Shown here: positions 8,141 to 17,334 of the stretch, one piece after another
Layout of the letters: the number at the start of each line of letters is the position of its first letter
How positions within the stretch are numbered: position 1 is the first letter of the stretch
Source: Pseudomonas helleri
GTDB taxonomy: Bacteria; Pseudomonadota; Gammaproteobacteria; Pseudomonadales; Pseudomonadaceae
NCBI RefSeq assembly: GCF_001043025.1
Contig: NZ_JYLD01000011.1
Span: 155,407-219,406, forward strand
DNA: 64,000 bases
Reading direction: 5' to 3'
The notes under the pieces: model-generated
What the model was told of the DNA's origin: nothing
Seen by the model: the letters and a program-made list of their open reading frames with translations, nothing else
Database searches by the model: none
Program-made: the position numbers and the translations under genes

Positions 8141-9487
8141 TTACTCAGCAGCCGGAGCTTCTGGCTTACGGCGCTTGAGCGGCGCCATGCCGTCCTTGCT
8201 GACCAGCGACAGGGCGTCGGTCTTTGGGCGGTTGGCGATTTTGCGTTTGGTCGGGGCCTTGGCGCCGGTCTTTTTCTTGTCGCCTTTGCCGTCAGTCTTT
8301 TTCTTCTTCACACCAACAGCTTTACCCGAAGCCTTGACCTTTTTCGGCCCGCTGTAGGTGCCTTTGACTTCTTTGATCACGCGACGCTCGAAGCTTTGCT
8401 TCAAGTAGCGCTCGATGCTGGACATAAGGTTCCAGTCACCGTGGCAAATCAGCGAGATCGCCAGACCGTCGTTGCCGGCACGGCCAGTTCGGCCAATGCG
8501 GTGAACGTATTCGTCGCCGCTACGCGGCATGTCGAAGTTGATCACCAGATCCAGACCTTCAACGTCCAGACCACGGGCGGCCACGTCGGTAGCGACCAAA
8601 ATTTTCACGCCGCCCTGCTTCAGGCGATCAATGGCCAGCTTGCGGTCTTTTTGGTCTTTCTCACCGTGCAAGACAAACGCCTTGTACTCCTGAGCCACCA
8701 GACGGCCGTAAATGCGGTCGGCCATGGCGCGGGTGTTGGTGAAGACGATGGCTTTTTGATAAGTCTCGTTGGCCAGCAACCAGTTCACGATTTGTTCTTT
8801 GTGCTGGTTGTGGTCAGCGGTGATCACTTGCTGACGCGTGGTAGCGTTCAGCTGACTGACCTGGTTGAGCTGCAAGTGCTCAGGGTTGTTCAAGACTTTA
8901 CCGATCATGTCACGCAGGCCCGAACCACCGGTGGTGGCCGAGAACAACATGGTTTGCTGACGGTTCGGGCATTCGTCAACCAGACGCTGCACGTCTTCGG
9001 CGAAGCCCATGTCGAGCATGCGGTCAGCTTCGTCGAGCACCAGCACTTCAACTTCGTTGAGTTGCAGGTTGCCGGCGTTCAGTTGCTCAAGCAAACGGCC
9101 TGGCGTGCCGATCAGGATGTCAGGCACTTTGCGCAACATGGCGGCCTGTACTTTGAAGTCTTCACCGCCGGTAATCAGACCGGACTTGATGAACGTGAAC
9201 TGCGAAAAGCGTTCAACTTCTTTCAAGGTTTGCTGCGCCAGCTCGCGGGTCGGCAGCAAAATCAACGCTTTGATGCTGACGCGGATTTTGGCTGGGCCAA
9301 TCAGGCGATTGAGAATCGGCAGAACGAAAGCAGCGGTTTTGCCACTCCCGGTTTGAGCTGTAACCCGCAGGTCACGCCCCTCGAGCGCGAGCGGGATGGC
9401 CGCTGCTTGCACAGGCGTAGGCTCGACAAATTTAAGCTCGGCCACAGCTTTAAGCAGGCGTTCGTGCAGGGCGAAATCGGAAAACAC
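8141..9487 (-). CDS. DEAD-box RNA helicase
   Basis: The 448-residue protein carries the full motif series of an ATP-dependent RNA helicase. These are the Q motif TPVQAAAIP (24-32), Walker A AQTGSGKT (44-51), PTREL (80), TPGR (128), DEAD (152-155), SAT (183-185), ARGLD (304) and HRIGRTGR (329-336). A lysine-rich tail of about 70 residues follows the helicase core and probably adds non-specific RNA affinity. Such enzymes act in ribosome assembly and mRNA turnover, especially in the cold. It is most like the RhlE/SrmB group. The exact orthologue is unclear, so no symbol is given. Confidence 0.9.
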   Translation of the reverse strand: MFSDFALHERLLKAVAELKFVEPTPVQAAAIPLALEGRDLRVTAQTGSGKTAAFVLPILNRLIGPAKIRVSIKALILLPTRELAQQTLKEVERFSQFTFIKSGLITGGEDFKVQAAMLRKVPDILIGTPGRLLEQLNAGNLQLNEVEVLVLDEADRMLDMGFAEDVQRLVDECPNRQQTMLFSATTGGSGLRDMIGKVLNNPEHLQLNQVSQLNATTRQQVITADHNQHKEQIVNWLLANETYQKAIVFTNTRAMADRIYGRLVAQEYKAFVLHGEKDQKDRKLAIDRLKQGGVKILVATDVAARGLDVEGLDLVINFDMPRSGDEYVHRIGRTGRAGNDGLAISLICHGDWNLMSSIERYLKQSFERRVIKEVKGTYSGPKKVKASGKAVGVKKKKTDGKGDKKKTGAKAPTKRKIANRPKTDALSLVSKDGMAPLKRRKPEAPAAE

Positions 9488-9678
9488 GGGTGCTACCTCG
9501 AAGAAATGCGAAAAATCAGCGGCATAGAGTAACGGTTTCGAGCGCTCAGGCCGAGTTTCTTTGCATCAACGGCGCGAAACAAATGCTTTTTTAGGGTCTT
9601 TAGTCCAAAGACAGCCCCTAAATCGTCTTGAGATGGTCTAATCCCATGGCCATTTCTTTTGGGATAACGCTTTAACTT

Positions 9679-10962
9679 ATGGATACTCAAACACTCTGGA
9701 GCGAATTTGAACGCCTTTGGGCCAACCTGGATCACTATCCTTGGCTGTCGTCCGTTCTGGGACTGATCGTATTGGTGAGCGTCGCCCTGCTCGCCGGTCA
9801 CATTGCCCGCATCATTATCTTGCGCGTCACCAAGATGCTCGCCCGCCAGCCAGCCTTGCACTGGGTCAGCGATTTGCGCGAACACAAAGTGTTCCATCGC
9901 GTGGCGCAAATGACGCCGTCACTGATGATCCAGTTTGGCCGCAATTTGGTCCCGGACCTGAGCGACAACGGTCGCCAATTCCTCGGCAACCTGGCCTTGG
10001 CCATCACCATTTTTGTGTTGACGCGGGTCATCACCGCCCTGCTCGATGCCTTGCTCGACATCTACGCACGCACCAACTACGCCAAGACCCGGCCCATCAA
10101 GGGCTATATCCAGCTGGGCAAGATGCTGCTGTATGTGTTCTCCGCGATCATCATTGTCGCCACCCTGATCGACCGCTCGCCGATGCTGTTGCTCTCGGGC
10201 CTGGGTGCCATGTCTGCGGTGATTTTGTTGGTCTACAAAGACACCCTGCTGTCTTTTGTCGCCAGCGTTCAGTTGACCAGCAACGACCTGCTGCGAGTAG
10301 GCGACTGGATCGAAATGCCGCAAGTGGGCGCCGACGGCGATGTCATGGACATCACGCTGCACACCGTCAAAGTACAGAACTTCGACAAGACCATCGTCTC
10401 CATCCCGACCTGGCGCTTGATGTCCGAGTCGTTTAAAAACTGGCGCGGCATGCAGCAATCCGGCGGTCGACGGATCAAGCGCAGTCTGTTTATTGATGCC
10501 GCAGGCGTCGGGTTTCTGACCGACGAGCAGGAGCAGCGCCTGGAGCAAGTGCGCTTGCTGAGCGACTATCTGGCGCGCAAAAAAGCCGAACTCAAGAGCT
10601 GGAACGAAGCCCAGGGCAACGTCGCGGCGATGTCAGCCAACCGTCGGCGCATGACCAACATAGGTACCTTCCGCGCCTACGCACTGGCCTACCTGCGAAG
10701 CCACGCGATGATCCAGCCCAACATGACCTGCATGGTGCGCCAGATGCAAGCCACGCCCCAAGGCGTGCCACTTGAAATCTACTGCTTCACCCGCACCACG
10801 GTGTGGGACGAATACGAGCAAATCCAGGGCGATATTTTCGACTATCTGTTATCGGTCTTGCCGGAGTTTGGCTTGAGCGTGTATCAACAGCCAAGTGGCA
10901 ATGACTTGCGTCAAGGGCTGATGAACAAGATCAACCCGCCGCACGTGGCGGTTGAAGACTGA
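9679..10962 (+). CDS. MscS-family mechanosensitive channel, YbdG-like
   Basis: The 427-residue protein has several N-terminal hydrophobic segments. A glycine/alanine-rich pore-lining helix follows (LLLSGLGAMSAVILLVYKDTLLSFVASVQL, about 168-198). The cytoplasmic beta domain starts with NDLLRVGDWIEMP. The C-terminal part with RTYALAYLRSH-type sequence and the length match E. coli YbdG, a miniconductance channel involved in osmotic-shock tolerance. It should sit in the inner membrane and release solutes under tension. It is divergent from the helicase gene, with a 191-base promoter region between them. Confidence 0.88.
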   Translation: MDTQTLWSEFERLWANLDHYPWLSSVLGLIVLVSVALLAGHIARIIILRVTKMLARQPALHWVSDLREHKVFHRVAQMTPSLMIQFGRNLVPDLSDNGRQFLGNLALAITIFVLTRVITALLDALLDIYARTNYAKTRPIKGYIQLGKMLLYVFSAIIIVATLIDRSPMLLLSGLGAMSAVILLVYKDTLLSFVASVQLTSNDLLRVGDWIEMPQVGADGDVMDITLHTVKVQNFDKTIVSIPTWRLMSESFKNWRGMQQSGGRRIKRSLFIDAAGVGFLTDEQEQRLEQVRLLSDYLARKKAELKSWNEAQGNVAAMSANRRRMTNIGTFRAYALAYLRSHAMIQPNMTCMVRQMQATPQGVPLEIYCFTRTTVWDEYEQIQGDIFDYLLSVLPEFGLSVYQQPSGNDLRQGLMNKINPPHVAVED

Positions 10963-10973
10963 GTCACGTGTAA

Positions 10974-11003
10974 GTCGCCGCAGCCAGTGATGACTGCGGC
11001 GAC
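10974..11003. terminator. Hairpin between convergent genes
   Basis: A perfect 10-bp stem (GTCGCCGCAG / CTGCGGCGAC) with a 10-base loop separates the channel gene from the convergent hydrolase gene. There is no T-run on either side, so it may be a transcript-end stabiliser and not an intrinsic terminator. Confidence 0.55.
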
Positions 11004-11012
11004 GTGGCAGCG

Positions 11013-11576
11013 TTAGCTGTGTTTGAACTGCGGATCACCGCTCAGTTCGAACAACAACTTGATGCCTTCGGGCCAGTCACCCAAGCCACTCTCATGGTTG
11101 ATGTGCCTGGCTTGTTGCAACCACACTAATTCACTGCCCCACGCCTCGCTGAAGGCTGTCGCGCGCTCGACGCTGACATAGGGATCATCCGTGCTGGCCA
11201 CGGTTATCGAGTCAAAGGGCAGTTTCCCCAAGTGCATGGGTGCAAACCCTGACGTGCCTTGCGGATAACTCGGCGCTTCGGTGTCGCTGGGGGCTACCAG
11301 CAGCGCGCCGCGAACACGGTTTTTGGCATCTGTGGGGTACTGCTGCGACCACGCCGCAATCAGGTTGCACGCCAGACTGTGCCCCACCAACACCACCGGT
11401 CGCTGGCTGGAAGTGACTTTGTCGTGTAATCGCTGAACCCAATCAGCGCACACCGGCGTGTTCCAATCGTCTTGCTTGACCCGTTTCAGACCGCTGTAGT
11501 TCTTCTCCCAGCGCGTTTGCCAGTGATCTTCCCCCGAATTATTCAGGCCCGGCAAGATCAACACTTTGACTGTCAT
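11013..11576 (-). CDS. RBBP9/YdeN-type alpha/beta hydrolase
   Basis: The 187-residue protein is a short single-domain serine hydrolase. The family opening ILPGLNNSGEDHWQ (residues 7-20) forms the oxyanion loop. The nucleophile Ser67 sits in GHSLA, the acid is Asp130 or Asp131 (STDDPYV), and the base His158 or His161 lies in HINHESG. The substrate is unknown. ATG 11576 has GGGGAG five bases upstream; an in-frame GTG lies two codons earlier. Length and motif order fit the RBBP9/YdeN family exactly. Confidence 0.85.
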   Translation of the reverse strand: MTVKVLILPGLNNSGEDHWQTRWEKNYSGLKRVKQDDWNTPVCADWVQRLHDKVTSSQRPVVLVGHSLACNLIAAWSQQYPTDAKNRVRGALLVAPSDTEAPSYPQGTSGFAPMHLGKLPFDSITVASTDDPYVSVERATAFSEAWGSELVWLQQARHINHESGLGDWPEGIKLLFELSGDPQFKHS

Positions 11577-11666
11577 TCCCACTCCCCTTTAAGGCGTTAG
11601 ATTGGGTCTGTTGACGTTTCATTGCGGTCGCGACGAGACGTCAACAGACCTTGGGCCTTAAGGACC

Positions 11667-12527
11667 TTAGCCCCTGATAGCCTTGCGGTCTAGCCGGCTG
11701 ATCCACACAGCCAGCAGAATCACCGTGCCGCCCAACATTAACCTGCCCAACGGTTCGTGCTGGTTCCAGATCAGCAGGTTCAGCAGTAAACCCACCGGCA
11801 CATGCAGGTTGTTCATCACCGCCAGGGTGCCGCCGCTGACCAGGCACGCGCCTTTGTTCCACCAGTACATGCCCAGCGCCGTCGACACCAGGCCCAGAAA
11901 CAGCAACACGCCCCACTGCAACGGTGCGTCGGGCAAAAAGTGCGCTTTGCCAAACAGCAGGAAAGCCGGCAACACCACAATCAGGGCGCCGACATAAAAG
12001 AACCCGAACCGCCGGTAGCCCGGCAGCTCACTCGGATAGCGCAGCACCAGACGCCGGTACAGCACCTGACCAGCGGCATACGTAAAGTTGGCCAGTTGCA
12101 GCAGCAGGAAGCCTTTGAAGAAGTCCGGGCTGATGCTGTCAAACCGAATCACCGCAGCCCCGCCAACGGCCACCAGCGCGGCGACCAGCGCCCACGGATT
12201 AAAGCGCCGGTTTAGCGCATCTTCAATCAGGGTGACGTGCAGCGGCGTAAGGATGGTGAACAGCAGCACCTCGGGCACCGTGAGCACGCGAAAGCTCAGG
12301 TACAGACAGACGTAGGTGATACCAAACTGCAGGGCGCCAATCACCAGCATGCCGCGCATAAAGCCGGGTTCAACCTGGCGCCAGCGTGTCAGCGGGATAA
12401 AAACCAGACCGGCCAGCACCACACGCACCAGCACGGCGAAGTAACTGTCGACGTGCCCTGCCAGATACTCGCCAATAAGGCTGAAGGAAAACGCCTGAAT
12501 CAGCGTCACAACTAGCAAATAACCCAT
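11667..12527 (-). CDS. yigM: YigM-like EamA transporter (carboxylate/amino acid/biotin)
   Basis: This 286-residue membrane protein matches E. coli YigM along its length as I remember it. Shared stretches include AFSFSLIGEYLAGHVDSYFA near the N-terminus, LLLFTILTPLHVTLIEDAL, FLGLVSTALGMYWWNKGA and MNNLHVPVGLLLNLLIW. YigM imports biotin in E. coli, and the wider group is annotated as carboxylate/amino acid/amine transporters. It has ten predicted helices in two EamA repeats. It is unlike the other EamA proteins in this window in keeping these long YigM blocks. Family is firm and biotin transport is inferred. Confidence 0.8.
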   Translation of the reverse strand: MGYLLVVTLIQAFSFSLIGEYLAGHVDSYFAVLVRVVLAGLVFIPLTRWRQVEPGFMRGMLVIGALQFGITYVCLYLSFRVLTVPEVLLFTILTPLHVTLIEDALNRRFNPWALVAALVAVGGAAVIRFDSISPDFFKGFLLLQLANFTYAAGQVLYRRLVLRYPSELPGYRRFGFFYVGALIVVLPAFLLFGKAHFLPDAPLQWGVLLFLGLVSTALGMYWWNKGACLVSGGTLAVMNNLHVPVGLLLNLLIWNQHEPLGRLMLGGTVILLAVWISRLDRKAIRG

Positions 12528-12607
12528 AAATCTCTCGCCCGGTATTGAGTGGACGCGACCTTAGCGGTTTTTCAGCACGCTGCGCTATCGGCCCGTAAAC
12601 CGCAGGC

Positions 12608-12641
12608 AAAAAAAACCCGATCCAGCGTAGGGCTGATCGGG
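12608..12641 (-). terminator. Rho-independent terminator downstream of azoR
   Basis: On the minus strand CCCGATC pairs with GATCGGG across a 12-base loop and is followed by eight T. It lies about 115 bases after the azoR stop codon, so the azoR transcript has a long 3' untranslated part. Confidence 0.8.
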
Positions 12642-12754
12642 CGATAGCACTCAAAGAAAGTGCCAAGGGAGGTTCGATGCGCGAACCGCTTGCTTGAAGG
12701 AGCAGTGAAGCGAATTAAGCCATGCAACGATTATCTGTTGATTAACAGACCGGC

Positions 12755-13354
12755 TCAGGCCACATCTGAAAGCCTGGCTTTGGCTTGGTTCAACCCTTTT
12801 TCCTGGAAGTCGCCGCCCAGGTTCATGCCCTCGGCATGGATAAAGGTCACGTCATGAATGCCCACAAAGGCCAGTACCTGGCGCAGGTACGGTTCTTGGT
12901 GGTCTGCGGTGCTACCCGCATATATCCCGCCGCGCGCAGTGAGCACGTATGCTTTTTTACCGGTGAGCAGACCCAGGGGGCCGGTGTCGGTGTATTTGAA
13001 AGTCAGGCCGGCGCGCAACACATGGTCCAGCCAGGCTTTGAGGGTGCTGGGGATCGCAAAGTTGTACATCGGCGCCGCCAGCACCAGCACGTCAGCCGCC
13101 AGCAACTCGTCGGTCAGCTCATTGGAGCGCTGCAAGGAAGCCTGTTCGGCGGCGTTACGCTGCGCCTCGGGCTTCATCCAGCCGCCCAGCAAATCGGCGT
13201 CCAGATGCGGCACCGGGTTCACAGCCACATCGCGAATGGTCAGGCGATCAGCCGGATGAAGGGTTTTCCAGTGACTGATGAACTGCTGTGTCAGCTCGCG
13301 GGAAAAGGAATCCTGTTGGCGAGCGCTGCTTTCGATGATCAGAACATTAGACAT
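12755..13354 (-). CDS. azoR: FMN-dependent NADH-azoreductase
   Basis: The 199-residue protein has the flavodoxin-like fold of AzoR. It opens MSNVLIIESSARQQDSFSRE, which binds the FMN phosphate, and contains MYNFAIPSTLKAWLDHVLRAG (about 96-116) and the conserved TARGGIY loop. The enzyme uses NADH to reduce azo dyes and quinones by two-electron transfer and is thought to protect against thiol and quinone stress. ATG 13354 has GGAG nine bases upstream; the upstream in-frame extension lacks such a site. A LysR gene starts 175 bases away on the other strand and probably controls it. Confidence 0.92.
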   Translation of the reverse strand: MSNVLIIESSARQQDSFSRELTQQFISHWKTLHPADRLTIRDVAVNPVPHLDADLLGGWMKPEAQRNAAEQASLQRSNELTDELLAADVLVLAAPMYNFAIPSTLKAWLDHVLRAGLTFKYTDTGPLGLLTGKKAYVLTARGGIYAGSTADHQEPYLRQVLAFVGIHDVTFIHAEGMNLGGDFQEKGLNQAKARLSDVA

Positions 13355-13529
13355 GGGCGGTAGGCTCCATCTGTGAAGGCTGTAAGGCGATGGAGTGAAT
13401 CCTAGAGGGCATTTCATTGATGAAAAAGCGTAAATATCTGCTACAACCTATCTATAAATTTGTTTATTAATGAGTACCCTGTACAACAGGCTGCGGCTAC
13501 ACAACGACTCGTTACCAAAGGAATACAAC

Positions 13530-14453
13530 GTGAAAGCGCCCCGCGTGACCCTTGACCAATGGCGCACGCTGCAAGCGGTGGTCGACCACGGTGGCTTTGC
13601 GCAAGCTGCTGAGGTGCTGCATCGCTCGCAGTCGTCTGTCAGTTACACCGTTGCTCGCATGCAAGACCAGCTCGGCGTGCCGCTGTTGCGCATCGACGGG
13701 CGCAAAGCCGTGCTCACCGAAGCCGGCGGCGTTTTATTACGGCGTTCGCGCCAGTTGGTCAAACAAGCCAGCCAGCTTGAAGACCTCGCCCATCACATGG
13801 AGCAAGGCTGGGAAGCCGAAGTGCGGCTGGTGGTTGACGCCGCTTACCCGAATGCACGGCTGGTGCGCGCCTTGACCGCTTTTATGCCGCAGAGCCGTGG
13901 CTGTCGTGTGCGATTGCGCGAAGAAGTCCTGTCGGGCGTCGAAGAGGTTTTGCTGGAAGGCGTGGCCGACCTGGCCATCAGCAGTTTCAATATTCCCGGC
14001 TACCTGGGCACAGAACTGAGCACCGTCGAATTCATTGCCGTGGCTCATCCCGATCACGCCCTGCATCGTATGCAACGGGTGCTGCACTTCCAGGACCTTG
14101 AAAGCCAGTTGCAAGTGGTGATTCGCGACTCGGGCCGCCAGCAACCCCGCGACGTGGGCTGGCTGGGCTCTGAACAACGCTGGACGGTCGGCAGCCTGGC
14201 CACGGCCGCCGCTTTTGTGGGCAGTGGCCTGGGCTTTGCCTGGCTGCCCCGGCACATGATCGAGCGCGAACTCAAAGAGGGTGTGCTCAAAGCGTTGCCA
14301 CTGGATCAGGGCGGTGACCGCCACCCGGTGTTTTACCTGTACGCCAACAAGGACAAACCGCTGGGCCCGGCGACACAAATACTGGTGGAGTTGTTGCGCA
14401 CCTTTGATACCGCCCCCCTGGACGCAGCCTTTGCTGCCCCTGAGCAGGCATAA
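13530..14453 (+). CDS. LysR-type regulator divergent from azoR
   Basis: The 307-residue protein has an N-terminal winged helix (VDHGGFAQAAEVLHRSQSSVSY at about 19-40) and a C-terminal effector-binding domain. GTG 13530 is chosen because AAAGGA lies just upstream; the frame extends back to an ATG at 13470 without a ribosome site and the extra 20 residues do not resemble LysR N-termini. The divergent arrangement with azoR suggests that it senses a quinone- or azo-like inducer and activates azoR, which is inference from position. Confidence 0.85.
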   Translation: MKAPRVTLDQWRTLQAVVDHGGFAQAAEVLHRSQSSVSYTVARMQDQLGVPLLRIDGRKAVLTEAGGVLLRRSRQLVKQASQLEDLAHHMEQGWEAEVRLVVDAAYPNARLVRALTAFMPQSRGCRVRLREEVLSGVEEVLLEGVADLAISSFNIPGYLGTELSTVEFIAVAHPDHALHRMQRVLHFQDLESQLQVVIRDSGRQQPRDVGWLGSEQRWTVGSLATAAAFVGSGLGFAWLPRHMIERELKEGVLKALPLDQGGDRHPVFYLYANKDKPLGPATQILVELLRTFDTAPLDAAFAAPEQA

Positions 14454-14623
14454 AGCAAAGATTGCAGCCATGACAGCGGTGGGCAGGAACATCGATCCCG
14501 AATATCCTGTCCAAGCTTCGCGGCTGGCCATTCATCAGTGCCAACCTCATCACATCACCTATTCAACACACAGCGCGTGCGTTCTCGGACGCAGCTGCTT
14601 CTACTTTTCAGGACTTTTGACTT

Positions 14624-15211
14624 ATGTTGAAAAAAATTGCCTTTGCTGCCAGCGCCCTGCTCTTCGCCGCCAACCTGATGGCTGCAACGCCTGCGGCAAA
14701 CAAAGCGACACCAGCGCAAAAAGCACCCCATGTACTGTTGGATACCAGCAACGGCCAGATTGAAATCGAACTGGACCCCGTCAAGGCACCGATCAGCACC
14801 AAAAACTTTCTGGATTACGTTGATAGCGGCTTTTACAACAACACTATTTTCCACCGTGTTATCCCCGGCTTCATGGTGCAAGGCGGCGGGTTCACCTCCC
14901 AGATGACGCAAAAAACAACCCGCGACCCAATCAAGAACGAAGCTGGCAACGGCCTGCACAATGTGCGCGGCACCTTGTCGATGGCACGTACCTCCAATCC
15001 GAACTCCGCGACCAGCCAGTTCTTTATCAATGTGGCTGACAATGCGAATCTCGATCCAGGCAGTAACGCTGGGTACGCGGTATTCGGCAAGGTGGTTAAA
15101 GGCATGGACGTGGTTGACGTAATCGTCAATTCGCAGACGACCACCAAAAGCGGTATGCAGAACGTGCCAATCGATCCTGTTTACATCAAGTCTGCCAAAC
15201 GCATCGACTAA
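14624..15211 (+). CDS. ppiA: Periplasmic cyclophilin-type peptidyl-prolyl isomerase
   Basis: The 195-residue protein has a signal peptide (MLKKIAFAASALLFAANLMA, cleavage about residue 20), a short Ala/Pro/Lys linker and a cyclophilin domain from about residue 36. The catalytic sequence FHRVIPGFMVQGG places the essential Arg at 78, and SMARTSNPNSATSQFFIN carries the rest of the active site. It catalyses cis-trans isomerisation of prolyl bonds during folding of exported proteins in the periplasm. It matches PpiA in size and layout. A palindrome follows the stop codon. Confidence 0.93.
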   Translation: MLKKIAFAASALLFAANLMAATPAANKATPAQKAPHVLLDTSNGQIEIELDPVKAPISTKNFLDYVDSGFYNNTIFHRVIPGFMVQGGGFTSQMTQKTTRDPIKNEAGNGLHNVRGTLSMARTSNPNSATSQFFINVADNANLDPGSNAGYAVFGKVVKGMDVVDVIVNSQTTTKSGMQNVPIDPVYIKSAKRID

Positions 15212-15242
15212 GCCTAATCGCTTCGCATGCTGCGGGGAGCTT

Positions 15243-15260
15243 GACCGGCCCAGGCCGGTC
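15243..15260 (+). terminator. Palindromic hairpin after ppiA
   Basis: GACCGGCC and GGCCGGTC form a perfect 8-bp stem with a 2-base spacer, 31 bases after the ppiA stop. No T-run follows. It may act as a weak terminator or RNA stabiliser ahead of the ABC transporter gene. Confidence 0.4.
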
Positions 15261-15269
15261 ACACCACTA

Positions 15270-15304
15270 AAGGAGAGCCCGCTCAGCGGGCGTCAGTGAC
15301 CATG
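15270..15304 (+). promoter_or_regulatory. Hairpin between ribosome site and start codon
   Basis: AAGGAG at 15270-15275 is the only good Shine-Dalgarno sequence before the ABC transporter, but it lies 20 bases from the GTG (15296) and 26 from the ATG (15302). The gap holds a perfect hairpin, GCCCGC-TCA-GCGGGC, at 15277-15291. Folding would remove 15 bases and bring the ribosome site to within about 5 to 11 bases of the two candidate starts. Confidence 0.6.
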
Positions 15305-17134
15305 CTTTATCGTCGTTTTGAACAACTGATCGATATTTTTCGCGAAGCTCCCAGCGCCACACCGCCCAACACCGTTTGGGCGTTTTACATCTATTACCTG
15401 CGCCAGGTCTGGCCACTGTTTGCCGCCTTGCTGGTGGTCGGGCTGGTCGCCGCCCTGATTGAAGTCTCGCTGTTCAGCTACTTGAGCACCCTGATCGATC
15501 TAGCCCAGGGCACGCCCAACACTGAGTTTTTCAGCATTCACAGCGGTGAGCTGATCTGGATGGCAGTGGTGGCGCTGATCATTCGCCCGGTGTTTTTCGG
15601 CCTGCATGATCTGCTTGTGCACCAGACCTTAAGCCCGAGCATGACCAGCATGATCCGCTGGCAAAACCACAACTATGTGCTCAAGCAAAGCCTCAACTTT
15701 TTCCAGAACGACTTCGCCGGGCGCATTGCCCAGCGCATCATGCAAACCGGCAACTCGCTGCGTGACTCTGCGGTGCAGGCCGTCGATGCGTTGTGGCACG
15801 TGTTGATCTACGCCATCAGTTCGCTGGTGCTGTTTGCCGAAGCGGACTGGCGGCTGATGATCCCTTTGCTGACCTGGATAGTGCTTTACATCGGCGCGCT
15901 GTATTACTTCGTGCCACGGGTCAAGGAACGCTCGGTGGTGTCTTCGGATGCGCGCTCTAAATTGATGGGCCGGATCGTTGACGGCTACACCAACATCACC
16001 ACCCTCAAGCTGTTTGCCCACACCAATTACGAGCAGCAGTACGCCCGCGAAGCGATCATCGAACAAACCGAAAAAACCCAACTGGCCAGCCGCGTCGTAA
16101 CCAGCATGGACGTGACCATCACCTCCATGAACGGGCTGCTGATTGTGAGCACCAGCGGCCTTGCGCTGTGGTTGTGGAGCCAGTCACTGATCAGCGTGGG
16201 CGCCATTGCGCTGGCTACTGGCCTGGTGATTCGCATCGTCAACATGTCTGGCTGGATCATGTGGGTGGTCAACGGCATTTTTGAAAACATCGGCATGGTC
16301 CAGGACGGTCTGCAGACCATTGCGCAACCCGTTACGGTCAAGGACAAGGACAACGCGCCACGCCTGAAGGTCGATCGCGGTGAAGTGCGTTTTGAGCACG
16401 TGGACTTTCACTACGGCAAACAGAGCGGGATCATTAGCGACCTGAACCTGGTGATCAAACCCGGCGAAAAAATCGGTTTGATCGGACCGTCCGGGGCGGG
16501 CAAATCGACGCTGGTCAACCTGCTTTTGCGCCTGTATGACCTGCAAGGCGGGAAAATTCTGATAGACGGTCAGAATATCGCCGAAGTGACGCAAGAAAGC
16601 CTGCGCGAACAGATCGGAATGATCACTCAGGACACGTCTTTGCTGCACCGTTCGATCCGCGACAACTTGCTGTATGGCAAGCCGGACGCCACCGACGACG
16701 AGCTCTGGGCAGCCGTGCGAAAAGCCCGTGCCGATGAGTTTATTCCTGCCCTTTCCGATGCTCAGGGGCGTACCGGTTTTGACGCCCATGTGGGCGAGCG
16801 CGGGGTCAAATTGTCGGGTGGTCAGCGCCAGCGCATCGCTATAGCACGGGTGTTACTGAAGAATGCGCCGATTCTGATCATGGACGAAGCGACCTCGGCG
16901 CTGGACTCCGAAGTCGAAGCCGCGATCCAGGAAAGTCTCGAAACCTTGATGCAAGGTAAAACCGTGATTGCCATCGCTCACCGGCTTTCGACCATCGCCC
17001 GCATGGACCGTTTGGTAGTCCTCGAAAAAGGTCAGATTGCCGAGTCCGGCACCCACGCCGAACTGCTCGCCCATGGCGGTTTGTATGCCCGTCTATGGCA
17101 ACACCAAACGGGTGGATTTGTCGGCCTCGACTGA
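15302..17134 (+). CDS. ABC transporter, fused permease and ATPase (exporter type)
   Basis: The 610-residue half-transporter has an N-terminal membrane domain with about six helices (residues 35-300). A nucleotide-binding domain follows with Walker A GPSGAGKST (about 395), signature LSGGQRQR (504), Walker B ILIMDEATSALD (about 524) and the H-loop AHRLS (559). Such proteins dimerise in the inner membrane and export lipids, peptides or drugs; the group is MsbA/MdlB-like but the substrate is unknown. The start could be ATG 15302 or GTG 15296. A hairpin separates both from the ribosome site. A strong terminator follows. Confidence 0.9.
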   Translation: MLYRRFEQLIDIFREAPSATPPNTVWAFYIYYLRQVWPLFAALLVVGLVAALIEVSLFSYLSTLIDLAQGTPNTEFFSIHSGELIWMAVVALIIRPVFFGLHDLLVHQTLSPSMTSMIRWQNHNYVLKQSLNFFQNDFAGRIAQRIMQTGNSLRDSAVQAVDALWHVLIYAISSLVLFAEADWRLMIPLLTWIVLYIGALYYFVPRVKERSVVSSDARSKLMGRIVDGYTNITTLKLFAHTNYEQQYAREAIIEQTEKTQLASRVVTSMDVTITSMNGLLIVSTSGLALWLWSQSLISVGAIALATGLVIRIVNMSGWIMWVVNGIFENIGMVQDGLQTIAQPVTVKDKDNAPRLKVDRGEVRFEHVDFHYGKQSGIISDLNLVIKPGEKIGLIGPSGAGKSTLVNLLLRLYDLQGGKILIDGQNIAEVTQESLREQIGMITQDTSLLHRSIRDNLLYGKPDATDDELWAAVRKARADEFIPALSDAQGRTGFDAHVGERGVKLSGGQRQRIAIARVLLKNAPILIMDEATSALDSEVEAAIQESLETLMQGKTVIAIAHRLSTIARMDRLVVLEKGQIAESGTHAELLAHGGLYARLWQHQTGGFVGLD

Positions 17135-17173
17135 TCCAAAAAAACACAACCTGTAAAGCCCGCGCAACACATC

Positions 17174-17210
17174 GCCAGAGCCCGTGGTTAAAGGGCTCTG
17201 GCGTTTTTTT
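17174..17210 (+). terminator. Rho-independent terminator of the ABC transporter gene
   Basis: A perfect 10-bp stem (GCCAGAGCCC / GGGCTCTGGC) with a 9-base loop is followed by G and seven T. Confidence 0.92.
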
Positions 17211-17334
17211 AAGGTCTGGAAAATACCCGGTCGCCTGCTGTAATGAAGTAAAGATTCAGATGAATCTTGTCGTCAATTGCAGGATGCACAATCGTGTTTT
17301 TTGATCGATAGAGTTATCTATCCTGGATCCTTAA

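Noticed and set aside
8396..9532. A 378-codon open frame on the plus strand
   Set aside because: It is antisense to the DEAD-box helicase and has biased composition without domains.
13355..13529. Possible FMN riboswitch before azoR
   Set aside because: The gap is only 175 bases, shared with a divergent LysR gene, and no RFN conserved blocks are present.
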